The notes: generated by a model not told the origin, from the letters alone. Shown: positions 8,613-17,229, counted from the stretch's first letter. The stretch is 64,000 nt of DNA from JAICUF01 sp038250675 (GCA_038250675.1 JBBSCB010000014.1:1-64000), one strand, 5' to 3'. A program made the numbers and translations.

Positions 8613-9611
8613 TCAGGGCCGCTCGAAGTCCGCCGTCGCGTGAGGGTAGTCCACCGTCACCCGGAAGAACCGGAGCGCCGATCCGCCCAGCGCGCCGTCG
8701 ATCCGCCGGTCCATCCACTGCGACATGTAGCTGTGGAAGTTCGCGTCCGGCCGCATCGTGAACCACACCGGCCCCGCCGTGAAGCCCGCCACCTGCACCT
8801 CTGCCACTTCGATCATCGGCATTCCCCCCGGCCGGTCCGCGCCGGCAATCACGCGCCAGCCGGGGTGACGCCGGCGCCACGTCTCGAACACCGACTGTGC
8901 AATGAAGCTGGCCCCGCGCTGCGCCGGGCCGGGCGCGCCCGCGGCCGCAAGTGCCGCAACCGCGCTGTCGGTCAGCGTCACCATCGCGCCGGTGTCGAAG
9001 AGCAGGTCCAGCGACTCGCCGTCAACCGCCGCGCGGATCCGGGCGAAATTGGACGTCCGCGCCCCGAATCCCATCCGCGACCGCTGGAAACCCAGCGCCA
9101 CCCGGTGCACCGGGTCGGCCGGCCGCGGCGGCGGGCCGCTCAGCAGGCCGAGCGAGCGCCCCGGATAGTCAAAGACCCAGACGCGGTCCCGGAACCAGTA
9201 GCGGCCCAGGAATCCGTCGCGGGCCGGCGGGTTCGAGTCACGCGGCACCACCAGCATCCGCGCACCGATCGGTGCCGGCGCCGCACCCGGCGGCATCGTG
9301 GCGGCGGCATCCATCGGCGGCAGCGTGACCAGTTCCGCCGTCTCGCCGTCGAGCTGCACCCGCTCGCGCGCGAGCCCCAGACGATCGGCGATCGGTGCCC
9401 ACAGCATGTCCATCCCGCCGCCGGTATCAGTGTACAGCTCGAGGGTGTCGCCGCCCGCGGTCACCGGCGCCACCGCAAAACGATCGGCCAGATAATGGAC
9501 CGGCAGGTGGGTCAACGTCGCGATCGGCGCCGCCTGGTCGCCGCCCTCACCGCATGCGGCGAGCAGCACCGTGGCCGCCAGCCATGCGCCCGTCGGCACA
9601 CGTCGGCTCAT
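8613..9611 (-). CDS. Lipoprotein with two aspartyl-protease DTG motifs
   Basis: Predicted lipoprotein of 332 residues with lipobox VLLAAC (Cys20). It carries two DTG motifs in separate halves: LYTDTGGGMDMLWAP (Asp62) and LLFDTGAMVTLTD (Asp206), each followed by a hydrophobic strand as in pepsin or retropepsin folds. A single chain with two half-sites resembles pepsin-type enzymes rather than the single-DTG bacterial retropepsin-like proteins. The first site is followed by GGG rather than the usual S/T, so its activity is uncertain. Its ATG overlaps the stop of the upstream gene (ATGA), so the two are probably co-translated. Confidence 0.72.
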   Translation of the reverse strand: MSRRVPTGAWLAATVLLAACGEGGDQAAPIATLTHLPVHYLADRFAVAPVTAGGDTLELYTDTGGGMDMLWAPIADRLGLARERVQLDGETAELVTLPPMDAAATMPPGAAPAPIGARMLVVPRDSNPPARDGFLGRYWFRDRVWVFDYPGRSLGLLSGPPPRPADPVHRVALGFQRSRMGFGARTSNFARIRAAVDGESLDLLFDTGAMVTLTDSAVAALAAAGAPGPAQRGASFIAQSVFETWRRRHPGWRVIAGADRPGGMPMIEVAEVQVAGFTAGPVWFTMRPDANFHSYMSQWMDRRIDGALGGSALRFFRVTVDYPHATADFERP

Positions 9612-10615
9612 GGCGCCACCGGCGGCGGGGTCCGCTGCATGTCGTCAAAGTCAGGCATCGTCGCGATCAGCCCAAAATCGGCCATGGTGCGCACGTGGCC
9701 CGCGACGAGCTGGTCATCGAGGTGGTCGAAGAAGAGGTCAAACGGATCACTCTGGTCGGCGTCCACGATGCGCAGGTCGGTGTCCACCATGGTCAGTTTT
9801 CCGAACCGCAACACGGCACCCCGGAACCGGACGAAGTTGCGTGGCGTCGACTCGACGCTGCCAAGCAGCCTGCCGCGGCCGGGCCGCTGCGATGCGCCGA
9901 ACGTCAGCACCACCGCGTCCGGGTCGATTCGGGCATCGGTGATGAGCCCGTGAATCACCGGAGGCGGCAACAGCTCCGCCGGAGTGAGGACGAAGTCGTT
10001 GCCGACCACCTGGACACCGCGCCCCGGTCGGCGCCCTACGACCTTGTTGAGCTCGACGCCAAGCATGTGCATCAGCCACTGCACCGAGACCCCGACGACC
10101 TTCACGCTGGTCGGGTGCAGGCGAAGCTTCCCGTCCGCGGTGGCTGAGGCCACGGCCCGAATCGTAAAAGGCACCCCGGCCACGCTTCGCAGCTTGCCGC
10201 TGAGACGGAGTTCTCCCCTGACGATGGACACGTTCAGATGATCCAGCGGTGTGCCATCGTAATTGAACACGTAGCCGTTGAGCAGCGCGGTCAGACTCGC
10301 CGGTGTAATGCCGACCACCGCCGAATCGATCGCGATGACGAACGACGACGCATCCTCCAGCCAGGGCGGCGCCGGCGGTCGGGCGGGAACCAGCGCACCC
10401 CGCAGGTCGTGCAAGTCGAGGATGATCGCCTCGGCCGCGCGGTAGAGCACGTGGTGCATCTCGGCTTCCACCGGGCCGGTCGGGGTGCGGTCGGCCGCCG
10501 CCAGCACCGGCGGCAGGCCCGGCGCGTGCCCCTGAGCCGCCAGCGGTGCGGCCAGTACCGTGACCAGGGCCGCCGGGGCCAGCGTCCGTCGCATGGTCTG
10601 TCGCATTGTCAGCAC
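9608..10615 (-). CDS. Exported protein of unknown function
   Basis: A 335-residue protein with a signal peptide (core LAPAALVTVLAAPLAAQG). Three ATGs occur near the start (10615, 10606, 10594); the last one is closest to the signal peptide. The mature part is beta-rich with long alternating hydrophobic strands (for example LNVSIVRGELRLSGKL) and is reminiscent of lipid-binding periplasmic barrels, but I do not recognise the family. It overlaps the aspartyl-protease lipoprotein by ATGA, so the two may act together in the cell envelope. Confidence 0.75.
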   Translation of the reverse strand: MLTMRQTMRRTLAPAALVTVLAAPLAAQGHAPGLPPVLAAADRTPTGPVEAEMHHVLYRAAEAIILDLHDLRGALVPARPPAPPWLEDASSFVIAIDSAVVGITPASLTALLNGYVFNYDGTPLDHLNVSIVRGELRLSGKLRSVAGVPFTIRAVASATADGKLRLHPTSVKVVGVSVQWLMHMLGVELNKVVGRRPGRGVQVVGNDFVLTPAELLPPPVIHGLITDARIDPDAVVLTFGASQRPGRGRLLGSVESTPRNFVRFRGAVLRFGKLTMVDTDLRIVDADQSDPFDLFFDHLDDQLVAGHVRTMADFGLIATMPDFDDMQRTPPPVAP

Positions 10616-10657
10616 GAGTACTCCGTTGTCGTTGGCGCCGCTGCGCGGGCGGGGCGG

Positions 10658-10967
10658 CTAGCGGGCCGCGGCCGCATCGGGCGGCACCGTCAACTGCGCA
10701 TGATGATGCCGGGTGTGCAGCGCCTGGAATCGCACAAAGTCATTCAGCGGCACCTTCCCGAAGAACGGATGGTCCACCGCCGCACCGGGCCCGAACGGCA
10801 TCGGTGTCGAACGCCTGCGCCGCCGTCTGCAGCCGCGGCAAGAGGACGTCCGGCGGTACGGATGTCGCGCCGGGCGACCAGTCCCCGTCGGGAATGGCGC
10901 GGGCGGGCGCGATGAAGTTGGTCGCCGCATCGTAGTCGGCGCGGACACGCGGAAGCAGTTCGGTCAT
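10658..10967 (-). pseudogene. DinB-like (DUF1569-type) protein with a frameshift
   Basis: The N-terminal half reads MTELLPRVRADYDAATNFIA in one frame until about 10800. The C-terminal half (AAVDHPFFGKVPLNDFVRF, then LHTRHHHAQL) continues in the next frame and ends at 10658. The C-terminal HPFFGK...HTRHH pattern is typical of DUF1569 metal-binding helical bundles. A one-base change between about 10788 and 10808 would restore one reading frame of roughly 103 codons. It lies just downstream of another DinB-type gene. Confidence 0.65.
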
Positions 10968-11000
10968 CGAACACTCGCGGTGGATGGTTGTGCCGCGCAA

Positions 11001-11489
11001 TCAGTCAAACTCAACCCGACGCTCCGACTGATCCGCACCCACCCGTCCCGCCACGATCTCCGCCCGGAAGTAGTTCTCGGCGCGGATCGGCGCATCCGCC
11101 TGACGCCGGAGCATCGTGATCTGCCCGACGTGGGTCAGCGCGTCCGCGATCGGCCCCTGGAACAGTTGCTCCGGTGTGCAACCCAGCGGGCTCGCATCGG
11201 CCACGCGGCGGTCCAGCCGCTCGAGCCCGGCATGGAACCGGTCCACCTCACTGTCCCAGCTCCCCGGTACCGCGGTGGTCCACCGGTGCACCCCCTCAGC
11301 GAGCCCCAGCGACCAGTCCAGCAGGTCACCGATGTGGGCCAGAATCGCAAGCGCGTTGCGCGACCCCGGTCCGACCGTCTGGTCCGCGAACGACGCCGGT
11401 GCGTTGTGCACTGCCTTGCCACCGCGATAGGCCAGCGTGGCCAGCGTGTGGCGCAGCATGGCGCGCGATGCGTCGGCGGTTTCGTGCAT
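11001..11489 (-). CDS. DinB-family four-helix-bundle protein
   Basis: A 162-residue protein resembling the DinB/YfiT metal-dependent superfamily. It has ILAHIGDLLDWSLGL near residue 50 and IADALTHVGQITMLRR near residue 120, giving two of the usual three histidines. GGGGA lies about 8 bases before the ATG. Such proteins often handle thiols or small metabolites. No substrate can be inferred. Confidence 0.8.
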   Translation of the reverse strand: MHETADASRAMLRHTLATLAYRGGKAVHNAPASFADQTVGPGSRNALAILAHIGDLLDWSLGLAEGVHRWTTAVPGSWDSEVDRFHAGLERLDRRVADASPLGCTPEQLFQGPIADALTHVGQITMLRRQADAPIRAENYFRAEIVAGRVGADQSERRVEFD

Positions 11490-11608
11490 CGATCTGTTCC
11501 CCGCTGGTGATGGGCTGGCGGACGGCCGTCACTGGAGCGTCTATTCTACCTGAACACCGGCGCCACCGCGATGGCCGCCGCCCACGCCACCCTCGACACG
11601 ACACACCC

Positions 11609-12526
11609 ATGGGACACTCCCCCTCCGACGCCTGGCCCGACCTCCCGTTCGCCGCCTGGAGCGACACCGCGGCCACGCTCCATATGTGGCTCCAGATCGC
11701 CGGCAAGATGCGCCTGGCGCTCACGCCCCGGCTGAATCACTCGTGGCAAGCCACATTCTACGTCACGTCCCGGGGGCTCACGACCTCGCCGGTGCCCTAC
11801 GGCGAGCGGAGCTTCGAGATCGAGTTCGATTTGATTGCGCACGAGGTGGTGATTCTGGTGAGCGACGGCCGGCGCGCGGCCTTCCCGCTGCAGCCGCAGT
11901 CGGTGGCCGCATTCTACCGCCGGCTCCACGACGAGATGGCCTCGCTCGGGCTGCCGGTCCGGATTTACATGCGCCCCAACGAAGTGGCCGATGCGGTGCG
12001 CTTCGATCAGGACGAGACGCACCGCGCCTACGAGCCGGCGCCGGTGCACACCTTCTGGCGCATGCTGGTGCAGGCGGACCGGCTGCTCAAGCAGTTCCGC
12101 GCCGGCTTCATTGGCAAGTGCAGCCCGGTGCATTTTTTCTGGGGCGCGCCGGATCTGGCGGTCACCCGATTCTCCGGGCGGCTCGCGCCGCAGCATCCCG
12201 GCGGCATCCCCAACCTCCCGGACCGCATTACGCGGGAGGCCTACTCGCATGAGGTGATCAGCGCGGGGTTCTGGTGGGGCGGCGATCCGGTGCCGGGACC
12301 GGCCTTCTATTCCTATGCGTATCCGGCGCCGGCGGGGTTCGCCGACGCCAGGGTGGGACCGGCGGGTGCCTACTACGAGCAACAGCTGGGCGAGTTCGTT
12401 CTGCCGTGCGGTGTCGTGCGCCGCGCCACCTCGCCCGATCTCGCCGTGATGGAGTTCCTCGAATCCACCTACGACGCGGCGGCGACGCTGGCCCGCTGGG
12501 ACCGCGCCGCATTCACGCGGCGCTAA
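11609..12526 (+). CDS. DUF5996 family protein
   Basis: A cytosolic protein of 305 residues without signal or membrane segments. The N-terminus WLQIAGKMRLALTPRLNHSW and the block FYVTSRGLTTSPVPYGER are characteristic of DUF5996, and GKCSPVHFFWGAPDLAVTRF is the conserved middle block. The function of the family is unknown. It stands alone on the plus strand between DinB-type genes and a toxin gene. Confidence 0.85.
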   Translation: MGHSPSDAWPDLPFAAWSDTAATLHMWLQIAGKMRLALTPRLNHSWQATFYVTSRGLTTSPVPYGERSFEIEFDLIAHEVVILVSDGRRAAFPLQPQSVAAFYRRLHDEMASLGLPVRIYMRPNEVADAVRFDQDETHRAYEPAPVHTFWRMLVQADRLLKQFRAGFIGKCSPVHFFWGAPDLAVTRFSGRLAPQHPGGIPNLPDRITREAYSHEVISAGFWWGGDPVPGPAFYSYAYPAPAGFADARVGPAGAYYEQQLGEFVLPCGVVRRATSPDLAVMEFLESTYDAAATLARWDRAAFTRR

Positions 12527-12544
12527 GCGGCGCCGGCTCCACGC

Positions 12545-12967
12545 CTACGGCACTACCTCGAAGCCCTCAAGGCGGGCCGCGCCGGCCAGGCGTGGATCGA
12601 GCGTGACCAGCGCCAGCGTGGCGGGTCGGTGCTCGCTGGCCACGACGGCGGCGGCAAGCTGAAGCGCGTCGGCCGCGCGGAGCGGATGCAGCCGGAGGAG
12701 TCGCGTGGCCTGGCTTCGCACGGCGTCTGTCGGCATCACCGCGTCCCAGCCCTGCGACAGCCGCGTGAGGCGCGAGAGCGTGGCCTGATGGCGGCCCTCG
12801 TCCAGCATTCCATCCCGGACCAGACGCCCCAGCGCCGATGCCGCCTCGACCGGCGTACCCCACCAGGTGAGGATCTCCGGGTCGCGCGCGACGCGCTGCC
12901 GCATCACGGCGGTGCTGGATTCCCGGACCAGCAACGGCAGCAGGGCCGAGCTGTCCCAGTACTTCAT
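12545..12967 (-). CDS. vapC: PIN-domain ribonuclease toxin (VapC-like)
   Basis: A 140-residue PIN-domain protein. The acidic residues expected for the active site appear in MKYWDSSALLP (Asp5), PVEAASALGRL, LHPLRAADALQLAAA and LVTLDPRLAGAA. The length is normal for VapC toxins, which cleave RNA. The ATG overlaps the end of the upstream antitoxin-like gene (ATGA), the usual antitoxin-toxin order. Confidence 0.87.
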   Translation of the reverse strand: MKYWDSSALLPLLVRESSTAVMRQRVARDPEILTWWGTPVEAASALGRLVRDGMLDEGRHQATLSRLTRLSQGWDAVMPTDAVRSQATRLLRLHPLRAADALQLAAAVVASEHRPATLALVTLDPRLAGAARLEGFEVVP

Positions 12968-13212
12968 CTCCCCTCGGCCCGCGCGGCCAGCAACGCGGCG
13001 ACGGCGCTCCCGCCTTTCCGCGCGGCCGGCGGCGCTTCGCGGAGCACCGCCGGTTCGATCGGCGCAGTCCGCCGTTGCACCAGCCCGGCCCGTTCGAGGC
13101 GGGCGAGCCGCGCGCCACCAGCCGATTCGGGCGAGCCGTGCTCCTCCACCGGCACCAGCACCGCGACCGGCACACCCCGGTCGGTGATCACAACGCGATT
13201 GCCCCGGCGCAC
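12964..13212 (-). CDS. Antitoxin of Phd/YefM/VapB type, N-terminus apparently damaged
   Basis: The visible core VRRGNRVVITDRGVPVAVLV is the DNA-binding/dimer region of a Phd-like antitoxin, followed by a flexible toxin-neutralising tail. Upstream in the same frame the conserved block PDAKNRLSALLDKV continues to codon 13257, but then meets a TGA (13258-13260) with no ATG or GTG before it. The only start left is the GTG at 13212, which cuts away the first strand and helix of the family. Either the N-terminus is frameshifted or a rare start is used. Confidence 0.6.
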   Translation of the reverse strand: MRRGNRVVITDRGVPVAVLVPVEEHGSPESAGGARLARLERAGLVQRRTAPIEPAVLREAPPAARKGGSAVAALLAARAEGR

Positions 13213-13341
13213 CTTGTCCAGCAGGGCGCTCAGCCGGTTCTTGGCATCCGGCGGAGCTCAGGTCCTGGGTGAGTTCATGCCCGCGCTCGGCGGCAAGCCC
13301 TGTGAGGAGTCCGGGGGAGGTTGTTGCGGACGGTGAAACTG

Positions 13342-14184
13342 TTACCGATGCACGGAAGGTGCATCGCCCACGCGGATCAACTTGAACATTCCCCGCATCA
13401 CATGGATCTGCCGGGACACCGGGTCGGTGACGAGGCAGTACATCACGTAGTCACTGGGCGGAAGATTCACCGGGAGGTATGCCACCGCGCCCGGCCCCAT
13501 GCGGGCAACGCCCACGACCGGCTTCCCATTCGCTGCCGGATTCTCCGGGTCGAGCCACTGGGAGATGGTCGTGCCTGGCCGGAGCCGATCGATTCGGAGC
13601 TGATGATCCTGCCGGCCGACGTTCTCGACTCGGATGATCCGCTCGCCCGGGGCCCAGCGGTCGGCCGAGAGGTAGGCAAAGTCCGCCAGGCGGACCGTGT
13701 CCGCGACGCGCGGTGAGGCGACGGGGTCCGGCTTGCCGGAGACCGTCACCACATGCCACTCTCCGGCCGCGCCGTGGCGGTGCACGCCCTTCCCCCGGCT
13801 CAGGCAGGCGAACACGTAGGTGCCGGGCCTGAGATCGAGCACCACCTCGCCGCTGTCACCGATCTCCGGCCCGCCCAGTGCGAGCGCCGCGGCCGGCGTG
13901 GCGACTGCGGTGTCGAGGTCAGCCAGGAACCGGTGCACCAACCCGGGGGCATCTCCGTGTCGCAGACGAAACGCCACGACGATGTGCCCCGCCCCGTCTT
14001 CCACCACCCGCACCCGTCGCCAGCCGGCCGCGAGCCGGTCGGGCATGTCGAGCCGGCCACCCCTGACGGCCACGACCACGTCGCCGGGTGCATGGGCTGC
14101 GGGCGGGAGGGCGCGTCCACCGGCTCCGATCAGCCCAACGATCAGCGCAATCGCGAGTCGGTACGGGGCACCATTGAGCAACAT
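13342..14184 (-). CDS. Exported tandem cupredoxin-like protein
   Basis: A 280-residue exported protein with a signal segment (YRLAIALIVGLIGAGG). Two repeats each end in a beta-strand with a cysteine: TYVFACLSRGKGVHRHG and DYVMYCLVTDPVSRQIHVMR followed by GMF. The second has Cys-x10-His-x4-Met, close to a type 1 copper loop but with longer spacing, so copper binding is uncertain. Similar CFVPD...GKPH...GM loops occur in uncharacterised cupredoxin-like proteins of soil bacteria. The start at 14184 is set by GAGGA 5 bases upstream; longer in-frame versions to 14439 lack this support. Confidence 0.72.
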   Translation of the reverse strand: MLLNGAPYRLAIALIVGLIGAGGRALPPAAHAPGDVVVAVRGGRLDMPDRLAAGWRRVRVVEDGAGHIVVAFRLRHGDAPGLVHRFLADLDTAVATPAAALALGGPEIGDSGEVVLDLRPGTYVFACLSRGKGVHRHGAAGEWHVVTVSGKPDPVASPRVADTVRLADFAYLSADRWAPGERIIRVENVGRQDHQLRIDRLRPGTTISQWLDPENPAANGKPVVGVARMGPGAVAYLPVNLPPSDYVMYCLVTDPVSRQIHVMRGMFKLIRVGDAPSVHR

Positions 14185-14212
14185 GATTCCTCGGGGGGTG
14201 GTACGGTCAACA

Positions 14213-14240
14213 AACGTACGCCCGTGAGCCTCCCCGTCAA
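14213..14240 (-). promoter_or_regulatory. Possible promoter of the cupredoxin-like gene
   Basis: TTGACG (14240-14235), a 16-base spacer and TACGTT (14218-14213) on the minus strand. The predicted start would leave a leader of about 20 bases containing the GAGGA ribosome site. Confidence 0.4.
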
Positions 14241-14573
14241 GAACACAATGCGTATCAGTGTCGCGAAGAAACGCGTGCGGCCCGCGCGCTTCCCTGCCGG
14301 CCGCACCGTGCTCCATGTGCACCTCGACGGCGAACCCCGCGCCTGCCGCTACTGGTGCTGGTGGAGCAGCCGGGGCATGTCCCCGAAGTGGACGTCTGCC
14401 GCGCCGACCCCGGACATCAGGGCCCTTCAGGGCCCCCACGCCGAGTGGCGGCTTTAGCCGCCGATGCGGATCAGGAGTCAGTGGTCACCGGGCGCGTTTG
14501 GCGGTCCGCTAGATCGGCCGAGCGCGCGCCCGGGGGAAAAGCACAAGCGACAACCTAGACGGTCTCAACGCGA

Positions 14574-14601
14574 TAGCGCCCGCCGTACTCGGCGGGCGCT
14601 A
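14574..14601. terminator. Strong hairpin downstream of nrdJ
   Basis: A 12-bp perfect stem (core AGCGCCCGCCG with its complement) closes a TACT loop. No T-run follows on either strand, so it may be a Rho-assisted or bidirectional terminator or an mRNA-stabilising hairpin after nrdJ. Confidence 0.5.
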
Positions 14602-14652
14602 CTGCTGATGTGAGTATTTGTCGCTGCTGCTACAGGGACCGGCTGAGCCCCC

Positions 14653-17229
14653 TCACCCACACTCCGAAAACCCACACACATGACACTTCATGCACCCCTC
14701 CGCCATCTCGAGCTGTGACCCGCAATCCGGGCACGCCCCTGACAGGGTCTGCTGCATCCCCCCGAACACGATCTGCTCCCCCGCCGGCGTCACCGTGCTC
14801 ACCAGCTTCACGTTCACGTCGGCACCCGCGGTGGGCAGCAGCTCCTGCTGGATCCCCTGCTTCTCCTGCATCCACTTCTCCACCGCGATGCCCACGGCAT
14901 CCGGCACCGACATCACCTTGTTGGGGCCCAGGCCGATGACGCGGTCGGAGCTGATGCCGCGGAGCTGGCGGTGGATCTCCTTCATCGGAATCCCGGAGCG
15001 GAGCGAGAGCGAGATCAGCCGGCCGATGGCCTCGACGTCCGCCATCAGCGCGCCGCCCGCCTTGCCCAGACTCATGAACACCTCGAACGGCTGCCCCCGC
15101 TCGTCCTCGGTGATCGTGACGTAGAGCGTCCCCAGCGGGGTCTCGATCCGGCGGACCGTGCCCTTGAGCGTGTCGGGCCGGGAGCGCTTCTGGCGGCGCT
15201 GGAGGTTCTCGGCCTCGAGCTCCAGGACCGCCTTCCGGAGCCGGGAGATCTCGGCGCGGGCCTCGGCGAGCTCGCCGTGGAGGTCGGCGTCGTCGGAGCG
15301 GGGGTCGGGATCAGCCGGAGTAGATCCCTCGCTGCGCTCGGGATGACTCGGGGTGCGGTCGGGATGACTCGGGTGGCGGTCGGAGCCCGCTGCGAGGGTG
15401 CCGGTCATTTCGTGTGACCCGCTGGCGCGGGCGGTCTCGTGGACCTTCTTCGCCGTGCTGCCGGTGCTCAGGACCTGCATGTCCCGGCTGCCGTCGCGAT
15501 AGACCGTCACGCCCTTGCAGTTGAGACTGTACGCCAGACGGTAGATCTCCTCGACGTACTCCTCGCTCGCGTCGTTGGCAAAGTTGCAGGTCTTGCTGAT
15601 GGCGCTGTCGTTGTGCTCCTGGAACGCCGCCTGCATCCGGATGTGCCACTCCGGCTTTATGTGGTTGGCCGTCACGAACACCCGCTGCCACTTGTTGGGC
15701 ACTTCGTCGAAGGCGATGTGCCCCGCCTCGGCGATGCGGCGCATCAGATCCTCCGAGTACCAGCCCTCCCGCCTGGCGATGGCCACGAACTCCTCGTTCA
15801 CGTCCGGCATCAGCACGCCGGCCTGGTTTCGCATGAACGCCACTGCAAAGAGCGGCTCGATGCCGCTGCTGCAGCCGGCAATGATCGAGATGGTCCCCGT
15901 GGGCGCCACCGTGGTGACGTTACAGTTCCGGATCTTCATCATCGGCCGGATCCGCTCGCCATCGGGCCCGCGCGCACAGCTCTCGTCCGGCCCCCAGATG
16001 CTCCGCTCCCACTCGGGAAACGCGCCGCGGATCGTGGCCAGCCGGGCGCTCTCCACCTTGGCCTCGTCATCCACGAAGGCCTGGAGCCGCCGCCCCAGGT
16101 CCACCGCCTCGTCCGAGTCGTAGGGAATGGCCAGCTTGACGAACAGGTCGGCCAGCCCCATCACACCCAGCCCGATGCGGCGGATCCGCTGCGCCAGGTC
16201 GGTGATCTCGGGCAGCGGGTACTGGTTGGCGTCGATCACGTTCTCCAGGAAATGCGTGGTGAGGTGCACCACGCGCCGGAGCCCGTCCCAGTCGATCTCG
16301 CCGTCCTTGAGGAAGATGCCGAGGTTGATGGAACCCAGGTTGCACACATCGTAGGAGAGCAGCGGCTGCTCGCCGCACGGGTTGGTGGCCTCGTACTCGC
16401 CCAGGTGCGGCACCGGGTTGTAGTAGTTGGCGCGGTCGATGAAGTACACCCCCGGCTCGCCGGTCTTCCAGGCACCGTGGATGATCCGCTCCCACACGGC
16501 GCGGGCCCGGAGCTGGCTGGTGACGCGCTTGGTCCTGGGGTGGATCAGGTCGTAGAGCTCGTCCGCCTCCACCGCCGCCATGAACGCATCGGTGACGCCG
16601 ACCGAGATGTTGAAGTTGGTGATCTTGGTCGTGTCGTCCTTGCAGGTGATGACGTCCATGATGTCCGGATGGTCCACCCGGAGGATCCCCATGTTGGCGC
16701 CGCGCCGGGTGCCGCCCTGCTTGACCACGTCGGTGGATGCGTCGAACAGACTCATGAACGAAATCGGGCCCGACGCCACACCCATGGTGGAGCGCACGAT
16801 GTCGTTCTTGGGCCGGAGCCGGGAAAAGCTGAACCCGGTGCCGCCGCCCGACTGGTGCACCAGCGCCATGGAGCGCAGCGTATCGTAGATGCCGCTCTTG
16901 CCGTTGGAGAGCGCATCGTCCACCGGCAGGACAAAGCAGGCCGAGAGCTGCCCCAGCGGCCGGCCGGCATTCATGAGGGTAGGCGAGTTGGGCATGAACA
17001 GCCGCTGCGCCATGAGCCCGTAGAACGCCTCCGCCACCGCCTCGACCGCGCCGTCCGACGCGCCGTACTTCCGGTCCGCTTCGGCGATTGTCCGCGCCAC
17101 CCGCCAGAAGAGGTCCTCGGAACGTTCAACCGGCTGGCCGGCGTCGTTCTTCACGAGGTACCGCTTCTCCAGAACGGTGTTGGCGTTGGGGGACAGCCGA
17201 ACCGTTTCCCGGGGCGGTTGGGAATTCAT
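14653..17229 (-). CDS. nrdJ: Adenosylcobalamin-dependent ribonucleotide reductase
   Basis: Class II ribonucleotide reductase of 858 residues that makes deoxyribonucleotides with a B12-derived radical. Visible are LGQLSACFVLP, the active-site NPCGEQPLLSYDVCNLGSIN, PTGTISIIAGCSSGIEP and, at the C-terminus, a zinc ribbon CPDCG...CMKCHVCG ending in GFSECG, which carries the redox cysteines. The start at 17229 gives MNSQPPRETVRLS; an upstream extension to 17367 looks non-coding. A linker at residues about 610-645 contains SHPERSEGSTP, the translation of an interspersed repeat. DnaA-box-like sequences lie upstream. Confidence 0.95.
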   Translation of the reverse strand: MNSQPPRETVRLSPNANTVLEKRYLVKNDAGQPVERSEDLFWRVARTIAEADRKYGASDGAVEAVAEAFYGLMAQRLFMPNSPTLMNAGRPLGQLSACFVLPVDDALSNGKSGIYDTLRSMALVHQSGGGTGFSFSRLRPKNDIVRSTMGVASGPISFMSLFDASTDVVKQGGTRRGANMGILRVDHPDIMDVITCKDDTTKITNFNISVGVTDAFMAAVEADELYDLIHPRTKRVTSQLRARAVWERIIHGAWKTGEPGVYFIDRANYYNPVPHLGEYEATNPCGEQPLLSYDVCNLGSINLGIFLKDGEIDWDGLRRVVHLTTHFLENVIDANQYPLPEITDLAQRIRRIGLGVMGLADLFVKLAIPYDSDEAVDLGRRLQAFVDDEAKVESARLATIRGAFPEWERSIWGPDESCARGPDGERIRPMMKIRNCNVTTVAPTGTISIIAGCSSGIEPLFAVAFMRNQAGVLMPDVNEEFVAIARREGWYSEDLMRRIAEAGHIAFDEVPNKWQRVFVTANHIKPEWHIRMQAAFQEHNDSAISKTCNFANDASEEYVEEIYRLAYSLNCKGVTVYRDGSRDMQVLSTGSTAKKVHETARASGSHEMTGTLAAGSDRHPSHPDRTPSHPERSEGSTPADPDPRSDDADLHGELAEARAEISRLRKAVLELEAENLQRRQKRSRPDTLKGTVRRIETPLGTLYVTITEDERGQPFEVFMSLGKAGGALMADVEAIGRLISLSLRSGIPMKEIHRQLRGISSDRVIGLGPNKVMSVPDAVGIAVEKWMQEKQGIQQELLPTAGADVNVKLVSTVTPAGEQIVFGGMQQTLSGACPDCGSQLEMAEGCMKCHVCGFSECG
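15326..15380. repeat. Interspersed repeat (PERSEG type) with 21-bp tandem copies inside nrdJ
   Basis: The plus-strand segment TCCCTCGCTGCGCTCGGGAT is followed by two 21-base tandem units starting CGGGATGACTCGG at 15339-15359 and 15360-15380, differing by a few bases. Read in the nrdJ frame this gives SHPDRTPSHPERSEG. The PERSEG peptide is a familiar sign of dispersed intergenic repeats caught inside ORFs. It is in frame and causes no stop. Confidence 0.65.

Larger units (their letters stand above)
14185..14652. other. Intergenic region between the cupredoxin-like gene and nrdJ
   Basis: This 468-base stretch holds a possible minus-strand promoter (14213-14240) and a strong hairpin (14574-14601). 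A plus-strand ORF at 14250-14456 would encode 68 residues starting MRISVAKKRVRPARF, but it has no ribosome site and no recognisable family, so I do not call it a gene. Confidence 0.4.

Noticed and set aside
14250..14456. A 68-residue plus-strand gene
   Set aside because: No ribosome site, biased composition and no recognised family; it lies opposite an open minus frame upstream of the cupredoxin-like gene.
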